A stretch of 64,000 nucleotides of DNA from positions 169,136 to 233,135 of the forward strand of contig DMMY01000011.1 in the NCBI GenBank assembly GCA_003452935.1. Direction: 5' to 3'. The stretch comes from Elusimicrobiota bacterium (GTDB lineage Bacteria; Elusimicrobiota; Elusimicrobia; UBA1565; UBA9628). The notes beneath the pieces were generated by a model, which saw nothing but the letters and a program-made list of their open reading frames with translations, was not told the DNA's origin and made no database searches. Below are positions 45,202 through 53,952 of the stretch, piece after piece. How positions within the stretch are numbered: the first letter of the stretch is position 1; every line of letters begins with the position of its first letter. Position numbers and translations under genes: made by a program.

Positions 45202-46590
45202 TTAGGCGGCCTCTTCCATCTGCCGGGGCACCGCCATCAGCGCCGGCATGGGCGCAGGCATTGGCACCGCCGCCCTCGTCTTCCACCGGCCCGTCGCATA
45301 ATATCCCGCGGACAGGGCCAAGCCCACCGCCCAAGCGATCGGCACGCTCCACCAGATTCCGTCCGTGCCGATGCGCCCCGAAAGCCAAGCCGCGATCGGG
45401 ACGCGAACCAGCCACAAGGCGAGTATCGTGATGACCATGGGGATCATCGTATCCCCGGCCCCGCGCAGAACGCCCGAGACCACGAACATGCTTGAGAAAA
45501 TCACGTAAAAGCCCCCCACGATCAGCAGGTAGCGGGCCCCGATGGCCACCACGTGGGGATCCGCGTTGAACAGAGCCACCAAAGGCTTGCCGAACCCAAC
45601 CACGGCCAGCGTCGTGGCCGCGGAAAAAAACCCCGAGATGAGCAAAGCGGCCTTAAGCCCGTGCTTGACCCGCTCCAGCTTGCCCGCGCCCAGGTTCTGG
45701 CCCGTGAAGGTCGAGACCGCCGCGGACAGGTTCATCGCCGGCAGCACCGCGAAAGCGTCCAGACGGCTCGCGGCCGTGAAGGCCGCGATCGCGTCGGTGC
45801 CGAAGGCGTTGACGATGCGCGTCAAGGCCATCATGCCCAGGGCCACGAAAACCTGCTGCACGCCCGTGGGCAAGCCGATGGCCAGGCTCTTTTGGAAGAT
45901 CTTCAGGTCGAAGACAATCCCGCGCCAGCGCGGCTTGACCACCTTATGGGAGCGGCTCAGATACGCCATCCCCATGACGCACGAGACGCCCTGCGCGATC
46001 ACCGTGGCCCAAGCCGAGCCCGCGATGCCCCAATGGCAGGCCAAGACGAAGAATGCCACCAGAACGACGTTGAGCACGGTCGAGACCATCAAAAAATACA
46101 GCGGCGTCTTCGAGTCGCCCAGGCCGCGCAAAATGGCGCTGATCGTCGCAAAGCCGAATATGAAGGGCATGCCCCCGAACGTGATCTGCAGATACACGGT
46201 CCCCTGCGCCAGCAATTCAGGCGGCGTCTTGAGCAGTTCCAACGCCGGCCGGCAGAGCGGCAGCCCCGCCGCCATGATGACCAACGACGCGCAGAACGTG
46301 AAGACGAGGGAAGTGTCGATGGCGCTGCGGACTTGGCGCATGTTCTTGGCGCCGAAGTACTGCGAGATGAGGATGGAAAACCCCATCGTGACGCCGATGC
46401 TCAAGGCGATGAGCAAAAACAGTATCGGGAAGCTCGCGCCCACTGCCGCCAGGGCGGACTTGCCGATGGCGCGGCCCACGATCACGCTGTCGACGATGCT
46501 GTAGGACTGCTGGAACACGTTGCCGATCAGCATGGGAACCGCGAAATGCAGGATGAGCTTGCCTTCCGGGCCGGTGGTGAGGTCTTTCAT
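45202..46590 (-). CDS. MATE-family multidrug/cation exporter
   Basis: 462 aa; twelve membrane segments, two homologous halves. N-terminal FAVPMLIGNVFQQSYSIVDS followed by VIVGRAIGKSALAAVGAS is the MATE/DinF block; the second half repeats it as FFSAATTLAVVGFG and later LRGAGDTMIP. Exports drugs or metabolites by antiport with H+ or Na+. The most similar group is the YeeO/NorM-like one that lacks a specific substrate assignment. ATG 46590 has AGAGGTCACTCGCC upstream. Confidence 0.92.
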   Translation of the reverse strand: MKDLTTGPEGKLILHFAVPMLIGNVFQQSYSIVDSVIVGRAIGKSALAAVGASFPILFLLIALSIGVTMGFSILISQYFGAKNMRQVRSAIDTSLVFTFCASLVIMAAGLPLCRPALELLKTPPELLAQGTVYLQITFGGMPFIFGFATISAILRGLGDSKTPLYFLMVSTVLNVVLVAFFVLACHWGIAGSAWATVIAQGVSCVMGMAYLSRSHKVVKPRWRGIVFDLKIFQKSLAIGLPTGVQQVFVALGMMALTRIVNAFGTDAIAAFTAASRLDAFAVLPAMNLSAAVSTFTGQNLGAGKLERVKHGLKAALLISGFFSAATTLAVVGFGKPLVALFNADPHVVAIGARYLLIVGGFYVIFSSMFVVSGVLRGAGDTMIPMVITILALWLVRVPIAAWLSGRIGTDGIWWSVPIAWAVGLALSAGYYATGRWKTRAAVPMPAPMPALMAVPRQMEEAA

Positions 46591-46655
46591 GGCGAGTGAC
46601 CTCTACAGGGTACCAAACTCAGAACTGGTCCGCCTGCGCCGCGGCCATTTTGGCG

Positions 46656-46937
46656 TCAGGGATTTACGGGACGGACAAAATCGAGGTAATCCACCGCGAG
46701 ATCGGGATCCAAGCGGCTCTCGCGAAGCCATATCCGGACCCGCGGCAGCCGCATCTGGAAAGCATGGAGCCGTCTCGCGGACCATGTCATTCTCGGCGCC
46801 CCCTTGCCGGCAGCCCAACTGCCGCTGTTCATGAGCCGGCCATAAGCCTCAAACGCCCGAGGGTCAGAGCCGGCGCAATCCGCAGGGCAAAGATCCCATC
46901 CCCGGTAAGTTAACGGCGCTTCGGTGTTTTTTGTGGG
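46656..46937 (-). pseudogene. Open frame of 93 codons without a start, possible remnant
   Basis: Minus-strand frame ending TGA at 46656-46658, bounded upstream by TAG. It has a protein-like composition (YRGWDLCPADCAGSDPRAFE, AYGRLMNSG, RLHAFQMRLPRVRIWLRESR, VDYLDFVRPVNP) with tryptophans and aromatic residues well spread, unlike shadow frames. No ATG, GTG or TTG in frame except ATG at residue 36. Likely the 3' remnant of a lost gene, or chance. Confidence 0.3.
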
Positions 46938-47395
46938 CTATTGCGGCCATTATCAGTCGCTTGGCCACGCAAATGGGCGGCGACTTCGCGAAAGAAAAGA
47001 TCATATTTAATAAGAGATATTTAAAAATTTACCGCCACCGCTGGAGGCAAAATCAAGAAAAGCGTATTTCTTGACAGCATAATTTATCTCACAAGTCGCC
47101 GCCATTTTACAGGCAATCAGATAAAGCCGCATTCTCGAACTCGGCGCCCTTCGGCGCGAAAACGTGCCGACCTATATGCGCGTTCGCCGAATGCATGCAG
47201 CCATTTCTTGCGCCGCCTCCATCATCGCCCCGCACTGCAAAACCCGAAGACACCCTCATTGCAGTTGCGTCATTCGGAGATATCGTGAGCGGGGATGGGG
47301 CAAAGGTCCCATCTTTTCCTAGGCCCACTGCCGCCCTCCCCCCCTCCAAAAGGCACCTGCAAGTCCAGGCCAAGGGAGTCATCCTAAAGAGACGA

Positions 47396-47423
47396 TTGCG
47401 ATATGAACAAAATCCGATAGAAT
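47396..47423 (+). promoter_or_regulatory. Promoter of the metallophosphoesterase gene
   Basis: TTGCGA (47396-47401), 16 nt, TAGAAT (47418-47423). Predicted start near 47430, leaving about 15 nt before ATG 47445, with no clear ribosome site. Confidence 0.55.
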
Positions 47424-47444
47424 GTCTCTTAAAGAACTCCCGTA

Positions 47445-48914
47445 ATGAAACGCATCAAGCCTATTTTCAAGGTCTTCTCATTAACGGCGATTGCATTTTT
47501 TCTTACCGCGCCGGCATCGCAGGCGACTCAAGCGATCGCCCCCCGGACTCGCCGGCTGGCAGCAGGCGCACGAATCGCCCCGCAGATAGCTGGCGAAGGG
47601 AGCTTGCTTAACCTGAAAAATCTCGATTTGGCGGCATTGGGCGGCGTGATTGCGGCGCCACGCCCGATGGACTTAAGCGGTCCAACCGCCCAGCCAAACA
47701 TGGAGCCGGTCTCGCGGCGGTTGCTGCAATCCAATCCGGATCCCGAAGCCTTGATCCAGGCGGCCCCGGCGGGCTGCGCCGAAACCGCGCCGGAACTGGC
47801 GCCGTTGATTCGTTCTGACGCCAGCGCGCTTCCGGCTCAGGAACAGCCGCCTCACGGAGACGGCAGCGCACGCCCCAAGGCAAACAACCCCCTGGCCGGC
47901 CGCCAGACCCATCTTGAAGCGATGATGCGGGGCATAGCCAAGGCGCTCGGGCGCTCGATGGAAGATCTCACCGCGACCGCAGACCAAGCCAGGGTCCCGG
48001 CTGAGCCGGCGAGCCCGCCCCAACTCCTCGGCCAAACAGCGCAACGCAAGCGGACGTCGGCCCGCTCGCCGCGGAGACGGCATCGTCAAGACTTCGAGGC
48101 TGGCATTTTAAAGTCCTTTGCCGCGCGTTGGCGGACGTCGGATCAAATCAAGCTGATCCGAAAATCGCCTCCTCCGGACGGAAAATTCAGCTTCGCGGTC
48201 ATCGGGGACGCGGAACCCGGACGCTTCTGGTTTGCCCGGCTGCTCTTCAATAAGCCCGGGATGTTCTGGAAGCTGCTTAAACAGGCGCTGTCGCTGCCCG
48301 CGGATTTCACGGTTCAACTGGGCGACATGGTCAGCCGCGGCCGCATGCCGGATTACCTGGGATTCATCAGGAGGCTGGCCGCGGCCGATTCGAAACGGCC
48401 CTACCTGACCGTGATCGGCAATCACGATCGCCGCGCGCCGCATCATGAGTCCGACTCGCGACTCTATCGGGCGGCCTTCGGCCGCAACAACTATCATTTC
48501 GATTACGGCGGAGTGCGTTTTGTGGTCCTGGACACCAGCAAAAAGAAACTTTCGGTCCGGCAATTGCAATGGCTGGATCAAGCCCTCGACACCGATCAAA
48601 AAAAGATCGTATTCACCCATATGCCGCCGGCGCCGTTGCATCTCTGGTCGGACTTTTTAACGCTGCGCGGCGCGGGCGGATTCAAGAAAGGCGCCCCAGA
48701 GTTTACTGCAATAGTTTCCCGCCGGCGCGTGGACCGCGTCTACCTGGGCCACATTCACGGGTATGGGGTCACGGACTACCTGGGCGTGCGCTATGTCCTG
48801 ACCGGAGGCGGTGGCTCGCCCCTCTACCCGACGAAAGCGCCGCACTTTTATCATTTTCTTACGGTGACGGTCGGCCCTGACGGGATAGTCGACTCCGTTC
48901 ATCCCCTGCGGTGA
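47445..48914 (+). CDS. Secreted calcineurin-like metallophosphoesterase with long disordered N-terminus
   Basis: 489 aa. Signal peptide (ends near SQATQ), then about 190 residues rich in Ala, Pro and charged groups without fold signatures, then the phosphoesterase domain. All five blocks are visible: FAVIGDAEPGRF, TVQLGDMVSRG, TVIGNHDRRAPHH, FTHMPPAPLHLW and YLGHIHGYG. Two metals bind at D/H/N residues; substrates in the family include phosphomonoesters, nucleotides and phospholipids. The periplasmic location is inferred from the signal. Convergent with the cyclase gene (22 bp between stops). Confidence 0.87.
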   Translation: MKRIKPIFKVFSLTAIAFFLTAPASQATQAIAPRTRRLAAGARIAPQIAGEGSLLNLKNLDLAALGGVIAAPRPMDLSGPTAQPNMEPVSRRLLQSNPDPEALIQAAPAGCAETAPELAPLIRSDASALPAQEQPPHGDGSARPKANNPLAGRQTHLEAMMRGIAKALGRSMEDLTATADQARVPAEPASPPQLLGQTAQRKRTSARSPRRRHRQDFEAGILKSFAARWRTSDQIKLIRKSPPPDGKFSFAVIGDAEPGRFWFARLLFNKPGMFWKLLKQALSLPADFTVQLGDMVSRGRMPDYLGFIRRLAAADSKRPYLTVIGNHDRRAPHHESDSRLYRAAFGRNNYHFDYGGVRFVVLDTSKKKLSVRQLQWLDQALDTDQKKIVFTHMPPAPLHLWSDFLTLRGAGGFKKGAPEFTAIVSRRRVDRVYLGHIHGYGVTDYLGVRYVLTGGGGSPLYPTKAPHFYHFLTVTVGPDGIVDSVHPLR

Positions 48915-48935
48915 GAGTCCCGCGCCGCCCAGCGG

Positions 48936-50924
48936 CTATGCCGCAATTTCCAGCAGCCTGCCCAGGCAGGCCACGACCTTGCCGTCGAGCGTCCCCTTCC
49001 CGGCTTCACGCTGGATCTCCGCGTAAGCCACCCGATAATCCCACCGATCCCGGTGCGAGCGGCAGGAAGTCATCATATCGTACATGTCGGCCACCTGCAC
49101 GATCTGCGCGCCCACGGGGATATCCTTCGCGCCGAGGCCCTCGGGATAGCCCGAGCCGTCGAGCCTCTCGTGATGCGCCGCGATGATCTCGAAGATGGCC
49201 TCGTTCTCATAGCCCATCTTCTTGAGCATGCGCACGGACTCGCGGCAGTGCTTCTTGACTTCCTCCTGCTCCGTCTCGCCGAGGATCTCGATGCGGCCGA
49301 GCAGGTGATGGGGTATGATGATCTTGCCGATGTCGGCCAAATAGCCGGCGGTTATAATGTCGTTCTTTTCCTGATCCGGCAGATCCAGCATGTCGGCCAT
49401 GGCATAGGACAAGAAACCGACCACGCGGGAATGCCCGACGCAGGCCTCCAGAGCCTCGATCGGCAGGACCAAGTCCTCGGGATACTCCGCGCGCTGGGAA
49501 ACCGGCGCGCGGTAGGCGTCGTAGAGCTTTTGCGGTATCTTCTCGCGATCCGCCAACGGGTCCTTGATACCCAGGACCTCGTAAAGATAAAGCTTCTTTT
49601 CCTTGCCCCGGATGGAGATCGGTCCCATTTGGCTGAGCTTCAGGGAAGCGTCGGCAAAAGCCACCTTGATGCGCTCATCCTTCGCGTCGAGTTCCATGGC
49701 TTTCTGCAGATACGCGTGGGCGTTGACCGCGTCATTGGCGTCCAGGAAAAGATAGGCCGCCTTCTTGGTGAGCTCCGGGTCATTGGGCGTCTCGTCCAAT
49801 TTCTGCAAAATATCCTGCAGCTGCCGCTCGACCTGCGGGTCAGAGGGCTCGCTGAAGTGCGCCACGACCTTGCGTTTGCAGTCGACGAACCTGTGGACTT
49901 CCTCATAGGTCGACTCGTCGATGGTGATCTGTCCGGGCAGGCAAAGCTCCTGGATGCGGGCGGCCAAGTTGACCGTGTCTCCAATCGCCGTGTAGGTCTG
50001 CCGGTAATTGCCGACCAGGCCGATGACGGACTCGCCCGTGGCGATGCCGATGCGCATGGGCCATGGAAATTTTCCCCGACCGGTCGTCTGCTGCATTTTC
50101 AAGCCCGCGATGACCGAAAGCAGGGCATGGCGCTCGTAATTGATCGGGGCTCCGAACTCAACCATGATGCCGTCGCCCATGTATTTGTCGATATGAGCGT
50201 GATAGCCCAGAAGGATTTCCTCGATCTCCTCCAGGAACCTGTTGAGATCCGCGGTCACCATCTCGGGCCGCCGCTGCTCGCTGTAGCGCGTAAAGCCCTT
50301 GAGATCCGCGAATAGAATGCTGATCCGCCGTTTCTCGGAATGCAGGCGCTTTTCGATCATCATCTTGACGACCGAGGGATCCATGGTGGAATAAAGAGCG
50401 TCCTCCACCTTTTTCTTAAGATCCTCGATCGCCTGCTTGGAGCGCTCCAGGCTGTCGGTCCTTTCCGCGACCTTCTTCTCGAGATTCTGGGCGTAATCCT
50501 TGATATCGCGACCCGCGGCCTCCAGCTTGCCCTGCTTCTCCATCAGGTCTTGGTTCAGCTTTTGGGTTTGCCGTATTTCCGTCTGCAGCTTCTGGTGCAG
50601 GTCGCCCACCACGATGCCGGTCAGCAGGAGGAAGCATCCCCAGGTGAAGATGTTCATGAACCGATCGAACATGGAGGTGCCGACATCGAAGGAAGTGGGG
50701 CTAAGCTGCATGTAAATCAACGCCATGAGGATGCAGGCCAGCCCTCCCAGCAAAGCCTTGCGCAGATCCAGGTAGTAAGCGGCGAGTATGACCGGAATAA
50801 AATAAACGTTCAAAAACGCCAACTTGTAGGTGACGAAATAATTGATGAAGACGGTCCCCGCCAGAACGATCAAGACGAAAAAGCCCTCGAAATTCTTAAC
50901 GATGAATTCTTTGATGGCGTCCAT
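48936..50924 (-). CDS. Membrane adenylate/guanylate cyclase fused to a degenerate HD-GYP domain
   Basis: 662 aa from ATG 50924 (a TTG 9 nt upstream is also possible). Four to five membrane segments (about 15-110, MASE-like) and a coiled coil precede a class III cyclase domain. Metal Asp are at about 207 (LFADLKGF) and 251 (YMGDGIMVEFG), with AIGDTVNLAAR as the third block. A TPR-like linker leads to an HD-GYP domain (about 485-660): GYP motif HHERLDGSGYPEG and VADMYDMMTSCRSHR are kept, but HD reads AD (YLADIGKIIIP), A530/D531. Cyclases make cAMP or cGMP; HD-GYP enzymes hydrolyse c-di-GMP. The missing His makes phosphodiesterase activity doubtful, so it may be a ligand sensor. Confidence 0.87.
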   Translation of the reverse strand: MDAIKEFIVKNFEGFFVLIVLAGTVFINYFVTYKLAFLNVYFIPVILAAYYLDLRKALLGGLACILMALIYMQLSPTSFDVGTSMFDRFMNIFTWGCFLLLTGIVVGDLHQKLQTEIRQTQKLNQDLMEKQGKLEAAGRDIKDYAQNLEKKVAERTDSLERSKQAIEDLKKKVEDALYSTMDPSVVKMMIEKRLHSEKRRISILFADLKGFTRYSEQRRPEMVTADLNRFLEEIEEILLGYHAHIDKYMGDGIMVEFGAPINYERHALLSVIAGLKMQQTTGRGKFPWPMRIGIATGESVIGLVGNYRQTYTAIGDTVNLAARIQELCLPGQITIDESTYEEVHRFVDCKRKVVAHFSEPSDPQVERQLQDILQKLDETPNDPELTKKAAYLFLDANDAVNAHAYLQKAMELDAKDERIKVAFADASLKLSQMGPISIRGKEKKLYLYEVLGIKDPLADREKIPQKLYDAYRAPVSQRAEYPEDLVLPIEALEACVGHSRVVGFLSYAMADMLDLPDQEKNDIITAGYLADIGKIIIPHHLLGRIEILGETEQEEVKKHCRESVRMLKKMGYENEAIFEIIAAHHERLDGSGYPEGLGAKDIPVGAQIVQVADMYDMMTSCRSHRDRWDYRVAYAEIQREAGKGTLDGKVVACLGRLLEIAA

Positions 50925-50973
50925 AACGTTCAAATCATAGCCTTGATATCGTCGAATTTCAAGGGGGGATTCC

Positions 50974-51002
50974 TGGACACTGCTTGTTCAGTTTGTTTTA
51001 AT
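50974..51002 (+). promoter_or_regulatory. Promoter of the outer-membrane barrel gene
   Basis: TGGACA (50974-50979), 17 nt, TTTAAT (50997-51002), each box 5/6 of consensus. Start near 51009, leader of about 27 nt with GAAGAGGAAA as ribosome site for ATG 51036. Confidence 0.7.
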
Positions 51003-51035
51003 TCCAAGACGCCGATTCGTGAAGAGGAAAAACCC

Positions 51036-52274
51036 ATGAACAAAATCATATTTCTCCTGTCCTTGTTAAACCTGGCCGCGCCGACTTTCGCGCAATCGAC
51101 CGCCGACCCCGCCGCGACGCCCGCTCCCGCCAGCGCCACCGCTGCGCAACCCGCCGTTGACACCGCCACCAAGGAAGCCCCTGAGCCGACGCACACTCCC
51201 GCGACTACCCCCGCTGCGGAGCCCGCCGTCAAGGAAACCCCTGCGCCGGCACCCGCGGCCGCAGCCCCCGCTCCCCTGGATGCCAGCTTCGCGCAACCCC
51301 CCGCGGAGAAACCCGTCGCCCAAAAAAACGCGGTGGATATCATGGGGGGAGCCAGCTTGGCTTTGATCAAGTGGAACTCGGCCTTCGGCTTCAACGAGAA
51401 ACTCAAATATAATTTCAATACGACCGCCTATACCCGGCTCGAAGGCGCCCTGTCTTTCTCCAGGCTCGGCCTCTCCGTGGGAGCCAACGTCGAGGTCGAC
51501 AACAACAAGGTCGGCAAAGCCAACAAGTACATGGGTTATATCGGCCTGAAGAGATTCTACCTGCGCGCGGGCGGCGGCCAGCTGCGCGGTTCCACGACCT
51601 GGAACGGCAGCACGGCCAACGGCCGCCTGCCGGTCCACTCGGACTTCAGCACCCGTTACAGCAACGTGGACCTGCTCATATGGTTCAGGAACTTCCTGGG
51701 GGCGAAGGGCCTGCCCGGGTTCATCGGCGCGGGTTACACATCCTTTGCCCTGCCCGTGGAAGTCAAGGCCTGGGCCAGCCCCGACAACGGAGACTCCTGG
51801 CGCAAGCTGAACTCCGTGTATGATCCGAATTACAAGATACGCCTTTACAACTTTCTTTTCGGCTTCGACTCCTTCACCAGCGACATGCTCTATCCGGACA
51901 CCGACTGGATGTCGCCAGGACGTCCGGGCAAGGAAGGCTTCTCGATGTTTTTTGCCACGGAAGACCGCTTCGGCATCGGCCGGGCCACTCTCGGCGCCAA
52001 CGCCTATCAGGCCGCCAAGGACCTAAACCCGCTCTATACGGCCACCAGCGACTCATCCAGCTACTGGCTCATTGAAAACGACACGAGCATCGGCATGAAA
52101 TGGACGAAAAACCTAACCCGCTCGCGCCTGGCCCTGGGCGTGGGCTACGGCGTGTCCCTGGTCATCGGCGAAGCCTTCCAAGGCGTCCCGAAAAAGGCCA
52201 CGGACATGTCGCTTCAACCCGAGCAGTGCTTCCTAAACCACGGCCCGCTGGCCCGCGTCTACATGAAGTTTTGA
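51036..52274 (+). CDS. Outer-membrane beta-barrel protein with Ala/Pro/Thr-rich N-terminal linker
   Basis: 412 aa. Signal peptide MNKIIFLLSLLNLAAPTFAQ, then about 80 residues with a repeated Ala/Pro/Thr/Glu pattern (VDTATKEAPEPTHTPATTPA) probably spanning periplasm or peptidoglycan. A barrel with alternating aromatic strands follows (YTRLEGALSFSRLGLSVGAN, YLRAGGGQLRG, LALGVGYGVSLVIG) and the final residue is F, as in BAM-inserted proteins. No family name recognised. Own promoter, divergent from the cyclase gene with a 111-bp gap. Any longer reading upstream (to 50340) lies antiparallel over the cyclase and is rejected. Confidence 0.78.
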   Translation: MNKIIFLLSLLNLAAPTFAQSTADPAATPAPASATAAQPAVDTATKEAPEPTHTPATTPAAEPAVKETPAPAPAAAAPAPLDASFAQPPAEKPVAQKNAVDIMGGASLALIKWNSAFGFNEKLKYNFNTTAYTRLEGALSFSRLGLSVGANVEVDNNKVGKANKYMGYIGLKRFYLRAGGGQLRGSTTWNGSTANGRLPVHSDFSTRYSNVDLLIWFRNFLGAKGLPGFIGAGYTSFALPVEVKAWASPDNGDSWRKLNSVYDPNYKIRLYNFLFGFDSFTSDMLYPDTDWMSPGRPGKEGFSMFFATEDRFGIGRATLGANAYQAAKDLNPLYTATSDSSSYWLIENDTSIGMKWTKNLTRSRLALGVGYGVSLVIGEAFQGVPKKATDMSLQPEQCFLNHGPLARVYMKF

Positions 52275-52509
52275 CGAATTAAGCGTCGGCCGGGGCCCGC
52301 ACGAAAACGAGGGGCGCCGCGGTCAGGGGCCGAGAAGCTCAAACTCAGGCCAGGCATCGGCTCTCACTCATCCTGTCCGTGGGCATTGCCTCCTTGGCGC
52401 TCGCGCCGGCATCACGCCAACCTTCGGCAAGATATTGCCTTTGCTTTGACATTCGAGCCTTAGACTATGATCGCCTTATCACTATCGTAGTCAGCAGCAA
52501 GGAGGTCGT

Positions 52510-53169
52510 ATGAAAATATGCCGCATTGAGAAGCTGTTGTGCGCCGTCATCATCGCCGGCGCGGCGGGGCTGGCGCAGCTTAAGCCGGCGCTCGGCCAGG
52601 AAAACATGTCTGATCCCGGCTTTATGCGCTCCTCCGGCGAGGTGCGCGATGCCATGGATCTCATCACGGATTGGGGCCAGCCGGCGCATGGAGCAACCCG
52701 TCAAATGCTCGACCAATACGGCCAGCCCGAAATAGCCACCAATGAGTTCCTGTTATGGAACGACAAGGGGCCATGGAAGAGAATCATCGTTTACAAAAGC
52801 GGCGAAAAGCACCTCTTCCCGCTCAAACATGAAGACGTACTGGAGCAGACCGTGGCCTACAAGGTCCCGGCCTACAAGCTCGGCGAGCTGGCCCGGTTCA
52901 ACGGCAGCGTGATCGTGGACCGCACCCGCGGCTTGCTCAGCGCGCGCTGCTATCGCGAGGGAGTCAACATACTCGCCTTGAACCTGGCCGACGACATCGT
53001 GCGCGGCAAGCGCGACGTGGCCAACGCGCGGCGCTTCTATGCCCACGCCATCGCGCAGATGATGGCCGGCAAGACGTCGCCCTACACGCAACGGCTGCAG
53101 TTCCCCGCGCAAACGGACACGGGCTTTCTCGACCAAACGACCCTCAAGGAAGGCGCCGCGCTGCCGTAG
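52510..53169 (+). CDS. Secreted protein, paralogue of the lipoprotein at 61376-61954
   Basis: 219 aa with a signal peptide (to about 29, ALGQ). From residue 65 it shares a block with 61376-61954: RQMLDQYGQPE/NLMERYGLPD, GPWKRI, LEQT-x2-Y, EL-x2-F, LSAR, NILALNLADDIVRG/NFLALNLADEIVRG and ARRFY. Ordered identities over about 130 residues mark an undescribed (to me) small envelope family. Start ATG 52510 has AAGGAGG 5 nt upstream. Upstream TTGACA/TATGAT are too close (14 nt) for a normal promoter. The 235 bp before the gene contain nothing else recognised. Function unknown. Confidence 0.75.
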   Translation: MKICRIEKLLCAVIIAGAAGLAQLKPALGQENMSDPGFMRSSGEVRDAMDLITDWGQPAHGATRQMLDQYGQPEIATNEFLLWNDKGPWKRIIVYKSGEKHLFPLKHEDVLEQTVAYKVPAYKLGELARFNGSVIVDRTRGLLSARCYREGVNILALNLADDIVRGKRDVANARRFYAHAIAQMMAGKTSPYTQRLQFPAQTDTGFLDQTTLKEGAALP

Positions 53170-53184
53170 GACCCGGATATGATC

Positions 53185-53213
53185 CCGCGGGCCGGGGAAG
53201 CCCCGGCCCGCGG
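53185..53213. terminator. Perfect 13-bp hairpin between convergent genes
   Basis: CCGCGGGCCGGGG, loop AAG, CCCCGGCCCGCGG. It lies between the stops of 52510-53169 (+) and 53237-53848 (-). No U tract; may act as a bidirectional terminator or RNA-stabilising structure. Confidence 0.6.
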
Positions 53214-53236
53214 CCCGGCCCAGGCGCGCCAAGGCG

Positions 53237-53848
53237 TCAATCCAGGCTCGAAGCCAGGCAAATTTCTTCCCGGGTGGGAAGGATGATCCTCAGGACGCGG
53301 GGGTCCTCCGGGCCGGAAGCGGGCGGACAGGGAACCTTGGTGAAAACCCATTGCCTGGTCTTGGAGACGTCCACGGCCAGGAGCTCAGGTGCGATCATCT
53401 TATCCAAAATCGTGCGGTGCGCGCGCAGATTGGGCAGCTCAACGCGGCGAAACAACTCCCAAGCGGCCGAAACCGGATAGCTGCGGCGCACGAAATGAGC
53501 CGCGCTCTCGATGCCGCCGCCATCGGGCCATTGGATCCAATTGCGCCCCTCGGCGTCAAGATAGCCGAACCCGCTGCCGCGGGGATAGTAGCCGGCGAGC
53601 TCCTGGGTGTGATAAAGGATGGCCACGAGCCGGGATTTGGCGTCATAGAGAAAGTGGCCGTGATCGAAGTCCCGCTCGTCGCCCAGATGGCGGAAGCCCT
53701 TGAGATAAAGCCTGTCCACGAATTCCTGCAGCCAGACCCGCATTTGCGCGCTGCCCGGAGCTGGCGGCAAATCCGAAAACCCCCGGCCGCGAGCCGAAGC
53801 GGGCGCCAGAAGGCTCAGGAACAGCAATAAACCGAGGGACCAGGGCAT
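53237..53848 (-). CDS. Secreted protein of unknown function
   Basis: 203 aa with signal MPWSLGLLLFLSLLAPASARG. Soluble domain with FDHGHFLYDAKSRLVAILYH, GYLDAEGRNWIQWPDGGG and a pair of basic segments; no family recognised and only one cysteine near the C-terminus. Faces the 52510 gene with a hairpin between. No operon partner. Confidence 0.6.
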   Translation of the reverse strand: MPWSLGLLLFLSLLAPASARGRGFSDLPPAPGSAQMRVWLQEFVDRLYLKGFRHLGDERDFDHGHFLYDAKSRLVAILYHTQELAGYYPRGSGFGYLDAEGRNWIQWPDGGGIESAAHFVRRSYPVSAAWELFRRVELPNLRAHRTILDKMIAPELLAVDVSKTRQWVFTKVPCPPASGPEDPRVLRIILPTREEICLASSLD

Positions 53849-53915
53849 CCCAGTAATGATGAATAATCCGTATTACAGGGTTATGAAGATCGCTCGAAAT
53901 CGGCACGATTTGGTC

Positions 53916-53944
53916 TTGCCAAATTTTCGGGGGTCTGTTAGACT
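53916..53944 (+). promoter_or_regulatory. Promoter with leaderless spacing
   Basis: TTGCCA (53916-53921), 17 nt, TAGACT (53939-53944), then 8 nt to ATG 53953. The transcript would begin at or next to the start codon. No Shine-Dalgarno sequence between. Confidence 0.6.
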
Positions 53945-53952
53945 TTATTATC

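Larger units (their letters stand above)
46591..47444. other. 855-bp gene-poor stretch
   Basis: No convincing complete gene. It holds the minus-strand open frame at 46656-46937, a 16-nt repeat (GATGGGA[T/C]CTTTGCCC on the minus strand) seen near 46885 and again near 47300, a weak hairpin GATGGG/CCCATC with four T (about 47293-47318), and an AT-rich patch around 47000-47090 containing a TTGACA without a -10 at the proper distance. The 47396-47423 promoter of the next gene ends it. Confidence 0.5.

Noticed and set aside
50340..51035. Upstream extension of the outer-membrane barrel gene
   Set aside because: It lies antiparallel over the cyclase gene; the true start is ATG 51036 with a ribosome site, signal peptide and promoter.
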